Source of the DNA: Niveibacterium sp. 24ML
GTDB lineage: Bacteria > Pseudomonadota > Gammaproteobacteria > Burkholderiales > Rhodocyclaceae
Direction: 5' to 3'
Length of the DNA stretch: 64,000 nucleotides
Assembly (NCBI RefSeq): GCF_026586805.1
Contig: NZ_JAPFHA010000001.1
Span: 124,001-188,000, forward strand
Below are positions 28,525 to 37,332 of this stretch, piece after piece. The position numbers and the translations under genes were made by a program. Within the stretch, counting starts at the first letter, position 1; the number at the start of each line of letters is the position of its first letter. The notes below the pieces were generated by a model. It was not told the origin of the DNA. It saw only the letters and a program-made list of their open reading frames with translations, and made no database searches.

Positions 28525-28546
28525 GACGCCGCCCGAGGGCGGCGCC
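28525..28546. terminator. hairpin between convergent AlpA-like and hypothetical genes
   Basis: A 7-bp GC stem, CGCCGCC-CGAG-GGCGGCG (28527-28544), lies between the AlpA-like stop at 28447 and the stop of the convergent gene at 28563. Only short T-rich sequence follows on either side, so termination strength is uncertain. Confidence 0.4.
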
Positions 28547-28562
28547 GTCTTGATTGAATCAA

Positions 28563-29234
28563 TCAGAACATCGAATTGAAGTCCTTGTCCCTCGGCGCGC
28601 ACAGCATGCCCGAGGGCATCGCGTCCGGCAGCGCCACCGCCAACGGCGTCAGCCACAACGGCTCCGGCACCGCCTCCAGCACCCTCACACCGCGGCGAAC
28701 CAGCCGTGACACGAGACGCCTCACCTCTTCAACGTGGCGCTCCGGGTCGAACGCCGGAACCGGCGGCATCGCCATCAGCGCCTCCACTGCCTCCATGCTC
28801 ACCGGCACTTGCCACACGCTGGCGTCATCTCGGTCCGGATGCACGAGCACGAATGCAAGCGGTGCGCCGCCGATGAGCGCAAAACGCAGCGCCGCCGCGC
28901 GTGGCCCAAGGAGCGGCACGAGCGCACGCTGCTCCCAGTGTTCTACGCGGTGCGTGACGCACAGAAAGTGCAAACCTGCCGCCGAGCCCACCACGAGTTC
29001 CGTCACGCCCTCCGCGCGGCGCAGCCGCTGCGCGAGGAGCGGATGCACCACCGCGGCCGCCACCCACGAGGTCGGCAGACACTGAAGCTTCCAGGCGCAC
29101 GACATCAACGTCGTCGCCTCGTGCGGCCCCACGAGCACGCCTGCCCGAAGCAAATCGCCATCGACGGCTGCAGCCAACCCATCGAGCCCCTCAAAGAGCG
29201 GCGCTTCCTGCTCTACTGCCTCTTTTTTGTCCAT
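28563..29234 (-). CDS. hypothetical protein, 223 aa
   Basis: I start at MDKKEAVEQEAPLF (29234), which has GAGGA about 11 nt upstream; the frame is open for another 94 codons but that part is not protein-like. The protein is rich in Leu, Val and Ala with a regular alpha/beta pattern, for example AAALRFALIGGAPLAFVLVHPDRDDASVW. There is no clear motif or signal peptide. It sits between AlpA and the diguanylate cyclase within the integrase-proximal module. Function unknown; island-specific hypothetical proteins in this position are common. Confidence 0.5.
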   Translation of the reverse strand: MDKKEAVEQEAPLFEGLDGLAAAVDGDLLRAGVLVGPHEATTLMSCAWKLQCLPTSWVAAAVVHPLLAQRLRRAEGVTELVVGSAAGLHFLCVTHRVEHWEQRALVPLLGPRAAALRFALIGGAPLAFVLVHPDRDDASVWQVPVSMEAVEALMAMPPVPAFDPERHVEEVRRLVSRLVRRGVRVLEAVPEPLWLTPLAVALPDAMPSGMLCAPRDKDFNSMF

Positions 29235-29482
29235 TTCAGCTTTGTCCTCAGATGCGCCCACATCGAACGCACCATGTCTAGCGAACAGCCGAAAATCGGG
29301 GTCCAGGTGCGGCTCGCAGGTCACGACGCGCCGCTTCCGCGACGCCGCGTGAGTGCGGACCTTTGGACGCACGTCAACGCGGTTGCAGGGCATCCCTTCT
29401 CCCGTCACCGCGCCGCCGGTAGACTGCTGCGGGTTTGCGCCCCGCGTCTTCTGGACCCTTTTCCTCCTTCCCGCTTGCCGCC

Positions 29483-30586
29483 ATGCCCCTCGCACCGCGC
29501 CACCTCGCCCTCCCAAGCCGACTCAACGTCCAGCACGCGACGGAACACGGTCAAGCGCTGGTCCGCGTCATTGGAGGCGGTCTGTTCCTGCTACTACAAA
29601 TCCTCTTGGCATTCGGCCTGAATGTGGACTTCGCCCGTGCCGCCATCGCGCCTGCCGTCCTCTACGCGGCGTTCGGCTATGTCTGGGCTTGGGTGGTGGC
29701 CTACGAGCACTTCAGTGGCACGCAACGACTCTGGATAACAACCTTGGCGGACCAGGCCATCTTTGCTTACGCCTTCGCAGCGGCCCCAGAGGGGTGGCAG
29801 TTGGCCATTTGGGCGCCGATTTTCGCCTCGATTGGCTATGGCCTGCGCTTTGGACCACGCGCTGCGCTGCGTGCGCAGGGGGTCGGCGTCCTATTTATCG
29901 GCGCCGCGATGAGTGCGACGCCCTATTGGCAGACCCACGCCACGACGGCGCTGGGTTTTATCGCGAGCCTGGTCCTGCTGCCGCAATATGCGATTCGTTT
30001 GGCGAACGCCATCGCGCAGGAACGCGAGCTCGCACAACAGCAAGCACGCGAATTCGAGGCCCTCACGCGCATGGACCCCCTGACCGGCGTTTTCAATCGC
30101 CAGGGGATTGCCCATTTTCTGCAAACGGAGTTGGCGCACCAACGGGCCGGCGCCCTCCTCTACGTGGACCTCGACGGCTTCAAGTCGGTCAACGATACGG
30201 CGGGCCATGCGGCTGGCGATGACATCCTGCGACGCGCGAGCGAGGCCATACAGTGTGCCGTGCGGGGCAGCGATGCACTGGCGCGGCTGGGCGGAGACGA
30301 ATTTGCCATCGTCCTGCCCCATGCGAACGAGGAGGACGCGCGACGCGTCGGCGAGAAGGTGCTCGAAGCCATCGCAACCTGTCAGGTCGACGGATACCCC
30401 CAGTTGCGGCTGGGCGCGAGCATCGGGGTGGTTTCGTTCCCGCACCCCGAGGCTGCGTCCGCCGCGGCGCTGCTCGACGTAGCGGATGCGCGCATGTACG
30501 CCGCGAAGCGACGCGGCAAGAACCAGCTCTGCTGCGAGGCCCTGCCCTCAGCAGCGTTCGCGCCCCCCGCGGCGGCGAACGCCTGA
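29483..30586 (+). CDS. membrane-bound diguanylate cyclase (GGDEF)
   Basis: The N-terminal 160 residues contain about five to six hydrophobic helices (VIGGGLFLLLQILLAFGL, IAPAVLYAAFGYVWAWVV, LGFIASLVLLPQYAI), forming a membrane sensor. A GGDEF domain follows, beginning at ALTRMDPLTGVFNRQG. The active site is LGGDEFAIV. An intact inhibitory RxxD site (RGSD) lies five residues before it, so product feedback is likely. It makes cyclic di-GMP, which controls biofilm and motility. The ATG at 29483 is preferred over the TTG at 29435. It is convergent with the integrase and looks like island cargo. Confidence 0.85.
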   Translation: MPLAPRHLALPSRLNVQHATEHGQALVRVIGGGLFLLLQILLAFGLNVDFARAAIAPAVLYAAFGYVWAWVVAYEHFSGTQRLWITTLADQAIFAYAFAAAPEGWQLAIWAPIFASIGYGLRFGPRAALRAQGVGVLFIGAAMSATPYWQTHATTALGFIASLVLLPQYAIRLANAIAQERELAQQQAREFEALTRMDPLTGVFNRQGIAHFLQTELAHQRAGALLYVDLDGFKSVNDTAGHAAGDDILRRASEAIQCAVRGSDALARLGGDEFAIVLPHANEEDARRVGEKVLEAIATCQVDGYPQLRLGASIGVVSFPHPEAASAAALLDVADARMYAAKRRGKNQLCCEALPSAAFAPPAAANA

Positions 30587-30624
30587 AGGGCTCGCCTGAG
30601 CGCCGGCCGGGCTCGTCCTTCGGG

Positions 30625-31983
30625 TCACTCGCGGGCGCGTCGCCCAAAGTCGGCGCGAATGACGTTCCCCACCGTGTCTTCAAAAGACACCGCAGCGGCA
30701 CGCGGCATGGCCTTCAGGGGCGCGCGCGCGACCGGCTCGGCGGCAGCGACTTGCGGCGCGGCGGCCAACGCCGGCGCCGCGTGCATCACCGCCACCACGT
30801 CACTGGCCTTCACGTTCACATAGCGTTCGAGCTGGGACATGGTCTTGTGGCCGGTGAGCGCCTTGACCAGAAAAACGTTGCCGGTCTTGAGCGCCATCCG
30901 GGTCGCGGCGGTGTGCCGCAAGTCATACAGACGCAGGTCCTCCAGGCCCGCCCGCTCGCAGGCCCGACGCCAGGCCGCGGCGAGCGCGTCATAGGTGAGC
31001 CGCACAATGCGCCCCTCGGGGGTAGGCGGGTTGAGCGCGGCGAGCGCCTGCAAGGCTTCGATGGCGCGTGGCGAGAGCGGGACGTCACGTTGGTCCGTCT
31101 TCGAGTCGGGCAGGTGCAAAATCCGCGCCTCCCAATTCACATCGCGCCAGCATGCATGCTCCAGGGGTTCGGACGTGCGCATCCCGGTCTCCACCAGCAG
31201 CGTGAGCGTAGGGCCCACCAGCTGGTTGCGGCAGGTCTGAATCGCCTCGTCCAGGCGGCGCTCTTCCTCCTGCGACATGACCCGGTCCCGCGCATTGTCG
31301 ACTTTAGGCATGCGCAGCCCCACCGCCGGATTCTTGGCCGGCGCACTCCAGCACCAGACCTTCTTCACGTAATTGAAGAACCCGCGCAGCAACGCGCGCT
31401 CCAGCGCCACGGTCTCGGGCTGACGCACGCGTCGCAGCTCGTCCATCAGGGTTTGCACGTGATAGGGCTGCACGTCAGCCACCGGCATGCTGGCCAGTCG
31501 TGCGCGCAGCGCATCCGCCGCGGCGGTCTCCTGCGCCTGCTGACGCCGATGTGCAGCAAGTCCATTCGGTACGCGTCGCGGTGCCCGTGCCGGCTTGAGT
31601 TCAACCTGAAAGTGCTGACGCGCCTCCTGCACCTGCGCACCCGGCGCCGGCGCCTCGTCGTCGCTCGCCAATCGCGTCACCTTGAGTGTGGCCAGCCCCG
31701 CGGCCTCCAGATACTTGTTGAGGCGACGCGCCTCCTGCGCGGCCCCCTTCATGAAAGGCAGGCGTTCGAGCGCCATGTCCTGCAGCGCCTGTGCCACCGT
31801 CGTGCGCTGCGGCCCCAGGCCCTTGGGGCGGCCATGGTCGCGCAGCGGCGAGACCAGCGCCTCCATGGCGTCGCGGGCCGCGGTGCGGCTCTTCTGACCG
31901 GAGACGTAAAGGTCCTGTCCCATCACCCGGCGACGCATAGACCAGCCCGCGCCTTCGCGGAAGGGTTCAGCCACCTTAGCCAT
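30625..31983 (-). CDS. tyrosine-type site-specific integrase of the island
   Basis: The catalytic domain occupies residues 240-400: ETGMRTSEPLEH (Arg I), PDSKTDQRDVPL (Lys), LYDLRHTAATRM (box II, Tyr in place of the usual first His), ALTGHKTM, and ERYVNV with the nucleophilic Tyr. The N-terminal half has the arm-binding and core-binding regions (QPYHVQTLMDELRR). Length 452 aa fits P4-like integrases. It lies about 370 bp from the 3' end of tRNA-Phe, the standard arrangement for islands inserted in that tRNA. It should recombine the tRNA end with the far-end repeat, outside this window. Confidence 0.9.
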   Translation of the reverse strand: MAKVAEPFREGAGWSMRRRVMGQDLYVSGQKSRTAARDAMEALVSPLRDHGRPKGLGPQRTTVAQALQDMALERLPFMKGAAQEARRLNKYLEAAGLATLKVTRLASDDEAPAPGAQVQEARQHFQVELKPARAPRRVPNGLAAHRRQQAQETAAADALRARLASMPVADVQPYHVQTLMDELRRVRQPETVALERALLRGFFNYVKKVWCWSAPAKNPAVGLRMPKVDNARDRVMSQEEERRLDEAIQTCRNQLVGPTLTLLVETGMRTSEPLEHACWRDVNWEARILHLPDSKTDQRDVPLSPRAIEALQALAALNPPTPEGRIVRLTYDALAAAWRRACERAGLEDLRLYDLRHTAATRMALKTGNVFLVKALTGHKTMSQLERYVNVKASDVVAVMHAAPALAAAPQVAAAEPVARAPLKAMPRAAAVSFEDTVGNVIRADFGRRARE

Positions 31984-32354
31984 GGCTCACCTCCCGCGTC
32001 ACGCGCCCTGCGGGCATGGCGAAAAGAGGCTCGGGTGCGCGCACCGTGCGCGAACAGAGGAAAGGGAGACGAGACCGCATGGCAACTCCTTGAATCATGG
32101 AGCTGCGTAAAGCAACGAAGATTTAGCCTCTTTGAGCCACTCGATGAAAAAAGTGGTGAGGCTTCAGATTCACGCCAAGGACACCTGCAAGGCCCTGTCC
32201 GGAGCGGACAAGCTCATGCACATCCGAGCGACGCCGGCACGGGATGCCGTGATTGCCAGAAGAGTGCCAGAAAAGCACGCTCACTAGCGAAAACGGCGGC
32301 CCCTTGCGCGGCCGCCGTTCTCACCGAACCCTTGTGCGACAAGGATTCCGAATT
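31984..32354. other. integrase-tRNA spacer (attachment region)
   Basis: About 370 bp between the integrase start and the tRNA-Phe 3' end. It should contain the integrase promoter and arm sites. An inverted GGCGGCCGC-rich patch near 32291-32312 is the only structure I see. An antisense open frame crossing it continues through the integrase and is not a gene. Confidence 0.4.
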
Positions 32355-32430
32355 TGGTGGCCAGAGGCGGAATCGAACCACCGACACGCGGATTTTCAAT
32401 CCGCTGCTCTACCAACTGAGCTATCTGGCC
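32355..32430 (-). tRNA. tRNA-Phe (GAA), island attachment site
   Basis: The minus strand reads GGCCAGATAGCTCAG at the 5' end, a D-arm with GGTAGAGC, anticodon arm GCGGA-TTGAAAA-TCCGC (anticodon GAA), a T-arm with GGTTCGATTCC, and TCTGGCC-A-CCA at the 3' end. All four arms pair, and CCA is encoded. The integrase gene follows its 3' end, so the island was inserted here with the tRNA end restored. Confidence 0.97.
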
Positions 32431-32514
32431 AAAGAGCTAGCCATTATAGCTACTGCTTTCGCGTTGTCAAACACTTCCCGCTACAGACGATCTGCACAAC
32501 CTGACACGTCCCCC

Positions 32515-32537
32515 AAAAAGCCCCTCCGAAGAGGGGC
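32515..32537 (-). terminator. rho-independent terminator after actP
   Basis: On the minus strand the stem GCCCCTC-TTCG-GAGGGGC (32520-32537) is followed by TTTTT. It lies 24 bp after the actP stop and ends the DUF485-actP transcript. Confidence 0.85.
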
Positions 32538-32560
32538 CTGGAGTCGCGACACAATACAGA

Positions 32561-34465
32561 TCAGTGGGCGGTCGCCTTGGCGGCGAGGATGCCGGTGTTC
32601 TGGCGTACGTAAAGTTCGTCCCACATATCCTCGGCGCGCTTGTCGCGGTACAGCAAGGACCCGAGGATCACCGCCAGGAAGCCGAGCGGCACCGAGATCA
32701 AGCCGGGGTTCTTCAGGTCGAACAGGGGTTTCTCAAGCCCGACCAGCGAGGTTTCCTGCCCCTCGACCTTCTTGAAGTCGTCATTCGCCTTCTTGAGCGC
32801 CTTCTCAAGCGCGGCCGTCTGCTTGGCTGCCTTCGTAACGGAGGCTTCATCGCCCGCGGCGACGAGCTTGGCGATCGCCTCGCGCTTGGCGGGTTCGCCG
32901 TCCACCACTTTCTGGGCTGCAGCACGAACCAGCTTCGGATAGGTCATGTTCGGGGAGACCATGACGAGCCCGATCGCAGCGATAGTGCCAACGATCATCC
33001 CCGCGACGATGCCGCCAGTGTTGCAACGCTTCCAGTAAAGCGTCATGAGCACGCAGGGGAAGTTGGCTGACGCGGCCACCGCAAACGCCAGCGCAACCAG
33101 GTGCGCCACGTTCTGCCCTTTGGCGGCAATGCCGATCACGATGGCGAGCGCGCCGACAAACACCGTGGCGATCCTTGCCGCACGCACCTGCTCGGCCTGA
33201 CTGGCGTGGCCGCCCTTGACGACACCGACATAGAGGTCGTGCGCCACGGCGGAGGCAGCAGCCAGCACGAGGCCGGCGACCACCGCGACGATGGTGGCGA
33301 AGGCGACTGCCGCAACGAAGGCGAGCATGAAGTTGCCCAAGAAGCTGTCACCACCACCGCCGACGAACTGCGCGAGCAGCGGTGCCGCCATGTTGCCGCC
33401 GGCATCGACTGCCTTGATGGCATCCGGGCCGACCTTGATCGCCGAACCCATGCCGAGGAAGATCGTCAGCACGTAGAAGCCACCGATGATCGCCATGGCC
33501 CAGATCACCGACTTGCGGGCTTCCTGCGCCGTCGGCACGGTGAAGAAGCGCATCAGGATGTGCGGCAGGCCTGCGGTGCCGAAGACCAGCGCGATTCCGA
33601 GCGAGATCTGGTCGATCGGCGCCTTGAAGTAGAGGCCCGGCTCCAGGAAGCGTTGGCCAAGTTCAGCCGGCGACATGTTCTTGGCCGGATCGCCGAGCAA
33701 GGCGGCAACCTGCGCCTGCACCTTGGGGTCTGCTACCACGGCATCGAGGAAGCCGGGCAAGCTGAAGCCGTAAGGCGCCCAGACGAAAGCCACCAGGATC
33801 AGCGAGGCACACACCAGCAGCACGGCCTTGATGATCTGCACGTAGGTGGTCGCAACCATGCCGCCGAACAGCACGTAGGCGAGCATCAGCACGCCCACGG
33901 TGATGACCGACACTTCATAGTCGATGCCGATCAGGGTCTTCACCAGCACGCCACCACCAACCATCTGCGCGGTGAGGTAGAAGGTGGACACGGTGATGAC
34001 CGAGATCGCGCCGACGATGCGCGTTTTCTTCGGATCATTGCGGTAAGCCAGGATGTCGGCCAGCGTGTACTTGCCGATGTTGCGGCAGGGTTCGGCGATC
34101 ACCAGCAGCACGGTGATGTAGGCCACCAGCCAGCCGACCGAGTACATGAAGCCATCGTAACCATAAAGGCTGATCAGCCCCGCGATACCAAGGAAGGAGG
34201 CGGCGGAAAGATAGTCACCAGCAATCGCCCAGCCGTTCTGCAGGCCCGACACGCCACCGCCCGCCGTGTAGAAGTCCGACGCGGAGTGCACCCGCTTTGA
34301 TGCCACGTAGGTGACGAACATCGTCAAGCCGATGATGGCGGCAAAAACGAGAAAGGTCAGCCAGCGCCATTCGGAACTGACGGCCCCCTGCGCGATCGCC
34401 GGGCCTGCGGCCAGCACTGCGGCCAGTCCCAGCGCACCGGGGAGTAGTTTTCTGCGCAATTCCAT
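32561..34465 (-). CDS. actP: cation/acetate symporter ActP (SSS family)
   Basis: A signal-like N-terminus (LLPGALGLAAVLAAGPAIA) is followed by about 13 transmembrane helices of the sodium:solute symporter family. Family signatures include SASDFYTAGGGVSGLQNGWAIAGDYLSAASFLG and AEPCRNIGKYTLADILAYR. The protein imports acetate and short monocarboxylates. At 634 aa it is longer than E. coli ActP (549 aa). The extra part is an 80-residue Lys/Ala/Glu-rich, coiled-coil-like insertion between the last two helices (about residues 510-590, AAKQTAALEKALKKANDDFKKV). It follows the DUF485 gene by 3 bp, the usual yjcH-actP pairing. Confidence 0.9.
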   Translation of the reverse strand: MELRRKLLPGALGLAAVLAAGPAIAQGAVSSEWRWLTFLVFAAIIGLTMFVTYVASKRVHSASDFYTAGGGVSGLQNGWAIAGDYLSAASFLGIAGLISLYGYDGFMYSVGWLVAYITVLLVIAEPCRNIGKYTLADILAYRNDPKKTRIVGAISVITVSTFYLTAQMVGGGVLVKTLIGIDYEVSVITVGVLMLAYVLFGGMVATTYVQIIKAVLLVCASLILVAFVWAPYGFSLPGFLDAVVADPKVQAQVAALLGDPAKNMSPAELGQRFLEPGLYFKAPIDQISLGIALVFGTAGLPHILMRFFTVPTAQEARKSVIWAMAIIGGFYVLTIFLGMGSAIKVGPDAIKAVDAGGNMAAPLLAQFVGGGGDSFLGNFMLAFVAAVAFATIVAVVAGLVLAAASAVAHDLYVGVVKGGHASQAEQVRAARIATVFVGALAIVIGIAAKGQNVAHLVALAFAVAASANFPCVLMTLYWKRCNTGGIVAGMIVGTIAAIGLVMVSPNMTYPKLVRAAAQKVVDGEPAKREAIAKLVAAGDEASVTKAAKQTAALEKALKKANDDFKKVEGQETSLVGLEKPLFDLKNPGLISVPLGFLAVILGSLLYRDKRAEDMWDELYVRQNTGILAAKATAH

Positions 34466-34468
34466 GGT

Positions 34469-34789
34469 TCAGCCCCCGATCCGCTCTGCGTCACGCACAA
34501 GTTCTTCCGCCATCGCGTCGAACTCCGTATTTGCCTTCTTCGAGTAGTAGAAGGCGATCCCCCACGCCACGATGAACTCGGACAATGCGAACAGCAGACC
34601 GACGTTGACCGGGCCGAAGACCTTGATCTTGAAGAGATCCTGAAAATACGCTGCGCCGACGGGCAGCAAGAAGTAGTAGGCGACCGAGAAGATCATCAGC
34701 CCCATGAGGAACGATGTCTTTTTCTTATGCAGTCGCTGAAACCGTGGGTCGGCATCGATTGCCGCCCAGTTGATCGCTTTGGTGCCCAT
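34469..34789 (-). CDS. yjcH: DUF485 membrane protein (YjcH)
   Basis: This 106-residue protein has the DUF485 layout: a cytoplasmic start (DADPRFQRLHKKKTSF), two transmembrane helices (FLMGLMIFSVAYYFLLPVGA and VGLLFALSEFIVAWGIAFYY), and a charged tail. It is the usual partner of ActP and is encoded just upstream of it, as in E. coli acs-yjcH-actP. It is thought to assist the transporter; the mechanism is unknown. The 11-bp repeat array lies 60-100 bp before its ATG. Confidence 0.9.
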   Translation of the reverse strand: MGTKAINWAAIDADPRFQRLHKKKTSFLMGLMIFSVAYYFLLPVGAAYFQDLFKIKVFGPVNVGLLFALSEFIVAWGIAFYYSKKANTEFDAMAEELVRDAERIGG

Positions 34790-34848
34790 TGCCCCCTCCT
34801 CCGTGAGTCACGCCTTTCCAGCGCGAAGCCGGAGCGTATGCCGCGAGC

Positions 34849-34888
34849 CTGACTCGGCGCTGACGGGGGGCTGACGGAAGGCTTACGA
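34849..34888 (-). promoter_or_regulatory. four 11-bp tandem repeats upstream of DUF485-actP
   Basis: On the plus strand CTGACTC, CTGACGG, CTGACGG and CTTACGA start at 34849, 34860, 34871 and 34882, an exact 11-bp period. On the coding strand the unit is roughly CGT(A/C)AGCC. Such helical-phase direct repeats are typical binding sites of OmpR-family response regulators. A related pair lies upstream of the MFS gene. Confidence 0.55.
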
Positions 34889-36280
34889 ACGCGGGCGGAC
34901 GATCGTCACGCTGCACGGCGCATCGTTGATCACCCGATCCGCCACCGGCGGAAGAATGTTGCGACCGACCAGATTGGGTGGCGGTGCACCGATCAGGATG
35001 TGATCAACCTGGTTGTTGCGCGCGTAGTCGAGCAGCCCGTCGGACGGATCGCCCGCCTCAAGCACATGGAAAGTGATGCGACCAGCCGGCAAGGCGATCG
35101 GCTCCGCCCAATGGCGCAGTTTGACGAGTAGCTGGAGGTGCTGCCGCGGCGCGCTGCTCGCCTCGTCCGCCGTCCCCATCACCGGCTGGGGGCGGGTGAC
35201 GGTCACACACGCCACCCGCGCGGCCGGCATGGCGGCAGCAAACCGCTGCACGGCAAGGCGGATCGCCTGCTGGTGCTTCTCATTGGTGTAGGCGGTTGCC
35301 ACCGCCACCATGATGATCGGCGCATCGCTGGCGCGCTCGGCCGGCGCCACGACCACCGTTGGTTCATAGCCGAGCCCGAACACCCACTTGCGCAGGCGCG
35401 TCATCACGCCCTGGCGTCGCGTCCAACGCCCGCGCGCGCTCACCTCCACCTGCTCGGCGTGCTGCAACTCGAAGGCCAGCTGCTTGGCACTGGCAAGGCG
35501 CTTCTCGACGTTGACTTCAAGGCAGCGGTAGATGGTTTCCTGCAGCGCTTCGGACAAGGCCGGCACCCGCGCGCGCGGCGGCACCGGGCTCGCGCGCAAT
35601 CGCTTGCGCATGCCATTCGGCGTGGCCGGTGCGCCAAACGGGTAGTGCCCGGTTGCCAGCTCGTAAAGGATCACGCCAAGCGCGAACACGTCACTGCGCG
35701 CTTCATGGCGGATGCCCAAGACCTGCTCCGGCGAAATGTAGGGCGCCGACCCAAGCGGGCGACGAAACTCTTCGGCGAGCAGATCAGGCAGGTGTGCGTG
35801 CCGCGCCAAACCCAGATCGATCAGCACAGCGCTGCCGTCGGGCCGGATCATCACATTCGACGGTTTAAGGTCGAGATGAATCACCTCGCGCTCGTGCAGT
35901 TGCTGCACGGCCAGCGCCAGGGCAGCCCCCAAGCGCCGCACCTCGGGCTCGGCAAGCGGGCCGTTTTCCAGCATGGATGAGAGGGTTCTCCCCTCGATCA
36001 GCGCCATGACCAGGTAGGGGCTACGCTCCAGGTCACCAGCGCCGTAGAGGCGCGGCACCGGGCCGCCATCAAGCGCATCGAGCACCATCTGCTCAACTTC
36101 GAAACTGACCACCGTGGCGCCCGGCTCCCCCTGCCCAAGGCGGGGCACCTTCATGACCGCCGGGCCGGGCAGATCGTCGCGCGATACGCGATAGATCACC
36201 GCCATGCCGCCGGCGTAGAGCCGTTGCTCGATCCGGTAGCCGTCGATCTCGTTGCCCGGCTCCAGTTCGGTCGCCAGCAT
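34883..36280 (-). CDS. Ser/Thr protein kinase fused to a universal stress protein domain
   Basis: Residues 15-275 are a kinase fold: YAGGMAVIYRV, catalytic Lys in VMKVPR, HLDLKPSNVMI in place of HRD, DLG in place of DFG, and a SPEQ motif in place of APE. The last 140 residues are a UspA domain with the nucleotide-binding signature LIGAPPPNLVGRNILPPVADRV. In bacteria this fusion is seen in Betaproteobacteria next to carbon-uptake genes. The altered HRD Arg and DFG Phe suggest an RD-negative kinase that may still be active because both Asp residues remain. It overlaps the metallophosphoesterase stop by one base. Confidence 0.8.
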   Translation of the reverse strand: MLATELEPGNEIDGYRIEQRLYAGGMAVIYRVSRDDLPGPAVMKVPRLGQGEPGATVVSFEVEQMVLDALDGGPVPRLYGAGDLERSPYLVMALIEGRTLSSMLENGPLAEPEVRRLGAALALAVQQLHEREVIHLDLKPSNVMIRPDGSAVLIDLGLARHAHLPDLLAEEFRRPLGSAPYISPEQVLGIRHEARSDVFALGVILYELATGHYPFGAPATPNGMRKRLRASPVPPRARVPALSEALQETIYRCLEVNVEKRLASAKQLAFELQHAEQVEVSARGRWTRRQGVMTRLRKWVFGLGYEPTVVVAPAERASDAPIIMVAVATAYTNEKHQQAIRLAVQRFAAAMPAARVACVTVTRPQPVMGTADEASSAPRQHLQLLVKLRHWAEPIALPAGRITFHVLEAGDPSDGLLDYARNNQVDHILIGAPPPNLVGRNILPPVADRVINDAPCSVTIVRPRS

Positions 36281-37023
36281 CAGGGCAGGCCCTCGATCTG
36301 CAGTGCGAAACGCTCCGGCAGGCCGGCACGGCGGATCTTCGCCGCCGCCGCCGCAACGTCATACGGCACGCGGTGATAAGTCAGCCTGGCCTTCGCGCGA
36401 TCGAAGATGGCATACCAGGCGCCCGTCTTGCCATCGCGCGGCTGCCCGCATGATCCGACGATGCCCAGCCAACTGCGGTGCCGCCCGACCGGAAGGGCGA
36501 CGCCCATGGTCGGCACAAAAGGAGAAAGGCGCCCGTCCGAGCCGACATAGTAGAGCGTCGGGTCGTGCACATGGCCGCTGAAGACGTAGCGGGAACCGGC
36601 CGCATCCAGACTGGCGCGCGCATCGGCCGCGCAGGAAACGTAGTCAAAACGTTCGGGGTGATTGGCGCTTGCATGCACCCAGGTGACATCGCCGTCGGAC
36701 GCGATCAGGGGCAGGCCCGCAAGGTACTGGCGCTGCGCCATGCTCAAGCGCGGCAGGGTCCAGATGATCGCGGCATGGGCCTCGTCGTTCATCGGCTCAT
36801 CACCGCGCCCCACCACGGCCGCGTCGTGGTTGCCCATCACCGAGGCCCGCACCGCAGCGCCCAGTGCGATGACGCGGTCAATCACCGCCGCGGGATCGGC
36901 GCCGTATCCAACCAGATCGCCGAGAAAAACATAACCATCAACGCCCTGGTCGCCCGCATGCGCGAGGCATGCATCCAGGGCCTCGATGTTGGCATGGACA
37001 TCTGCGAGCAGCGCGAGCTTCAC
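36280..37023 (-). CDS. calcineurin-like metallophosphoesterase
   Basis: The family's metal-binding blocks are all present near the N-terminus: LADVHANIEALDACL, FLGDLVGYGADP and VMGNHDAAVVG, with a C-terminal FSGHVHDP. At 247 aa it fits the YfcE/MJ0936-like group of small phosphodiesterases. It is translationally coupled to the kinase-USP gene (TGATG-type overlap). It may therefore reverse a phosphorylation or act as a phosphatase partner, which is inference. No signal peptide, so it is cytoplasmic. Confidence 0.8.
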   Translation of the reverse strand: MKLALLADVHANIEALDACLAHAGDQGVDGYVFLGDLVGYGADPAAVIDRVIALGAAVRASVMGNHDAAVVGRGDEPMNDEAHAAIIWTLPRLSMAQRQYLAGLPLIASDGDVTWVHASANHPERFDYVSCAADARASLDAAGSRYVFSGHVHDPTLYYVGSDGRLSPFVPTMGVALPVGRHRSWLGIVGSCGQPRDGKTGAWYAIFDRAKARLTYHRVPYDVAAAAAKIRRAGLPERFALQIEGLP

Positions 37024-37040
37024 CGGGCCTCAGTGCCGGT

Positions 37041-37253
37041 TCATTTGTTGAGCAGCTTGATGACCAGCCAGAGCGCGATGCCGACTGCGGCAACCCCGCC
37101 AAAAATCATCAGGAGCTGGCTGCCCGAGACTTCCATTTCCCCGACCGCACCGGTCCCCGAATCCCCACCAGCTGCGCGTACTGCCAATGGCAACGCCAGG
37201 GCCAGCGTCATCGTCCCCTGCACTGCTCCGCGTACTGAAAGCGCTTTTGTCAT
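37041..37253 (-). CDS. small single-span membrane protein, 70 aa
   Basis: Starting at MTKALSVRG (37253), preceded by a GGGGG tract, the product has a signal peptide (GTMTLALALPLAVRAAGG), a short Gly-rich periplasmic part, and one transmembrane helix (LLMIFGGVAAVGIALWLVIKLL). No family recognised. It lies between the MFS transporter and the metallophosphoesterase, 17 bp from the latter. It is likely an envelope accessory of that operon. Confidence 0.6.
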   Translation of the reverse strand: MTKALSVRGAVQGTMTLALALPLAVRAAGGDSGTGAVGEMEVSGSQLLMIFGGVAAVGIALWLVIKLLNK

Positions 37254-37332
37254 ACAGAACCCCCGTGAGTGCCGCCCGGCGTCGGCCAGGCGGCAGAAGC
37301 AGGGCGGCACCACAGGCCGCCCTGAAGCTGGA

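Noticed and set aside
30253..32775. 840-aa open frame opposite the integrase, tRNA and actP end
   Set aside because: It runs antisense through a certain tRNA-Phe, an integrase and the actP 3' end; it is a GC-rich antisense artefact.
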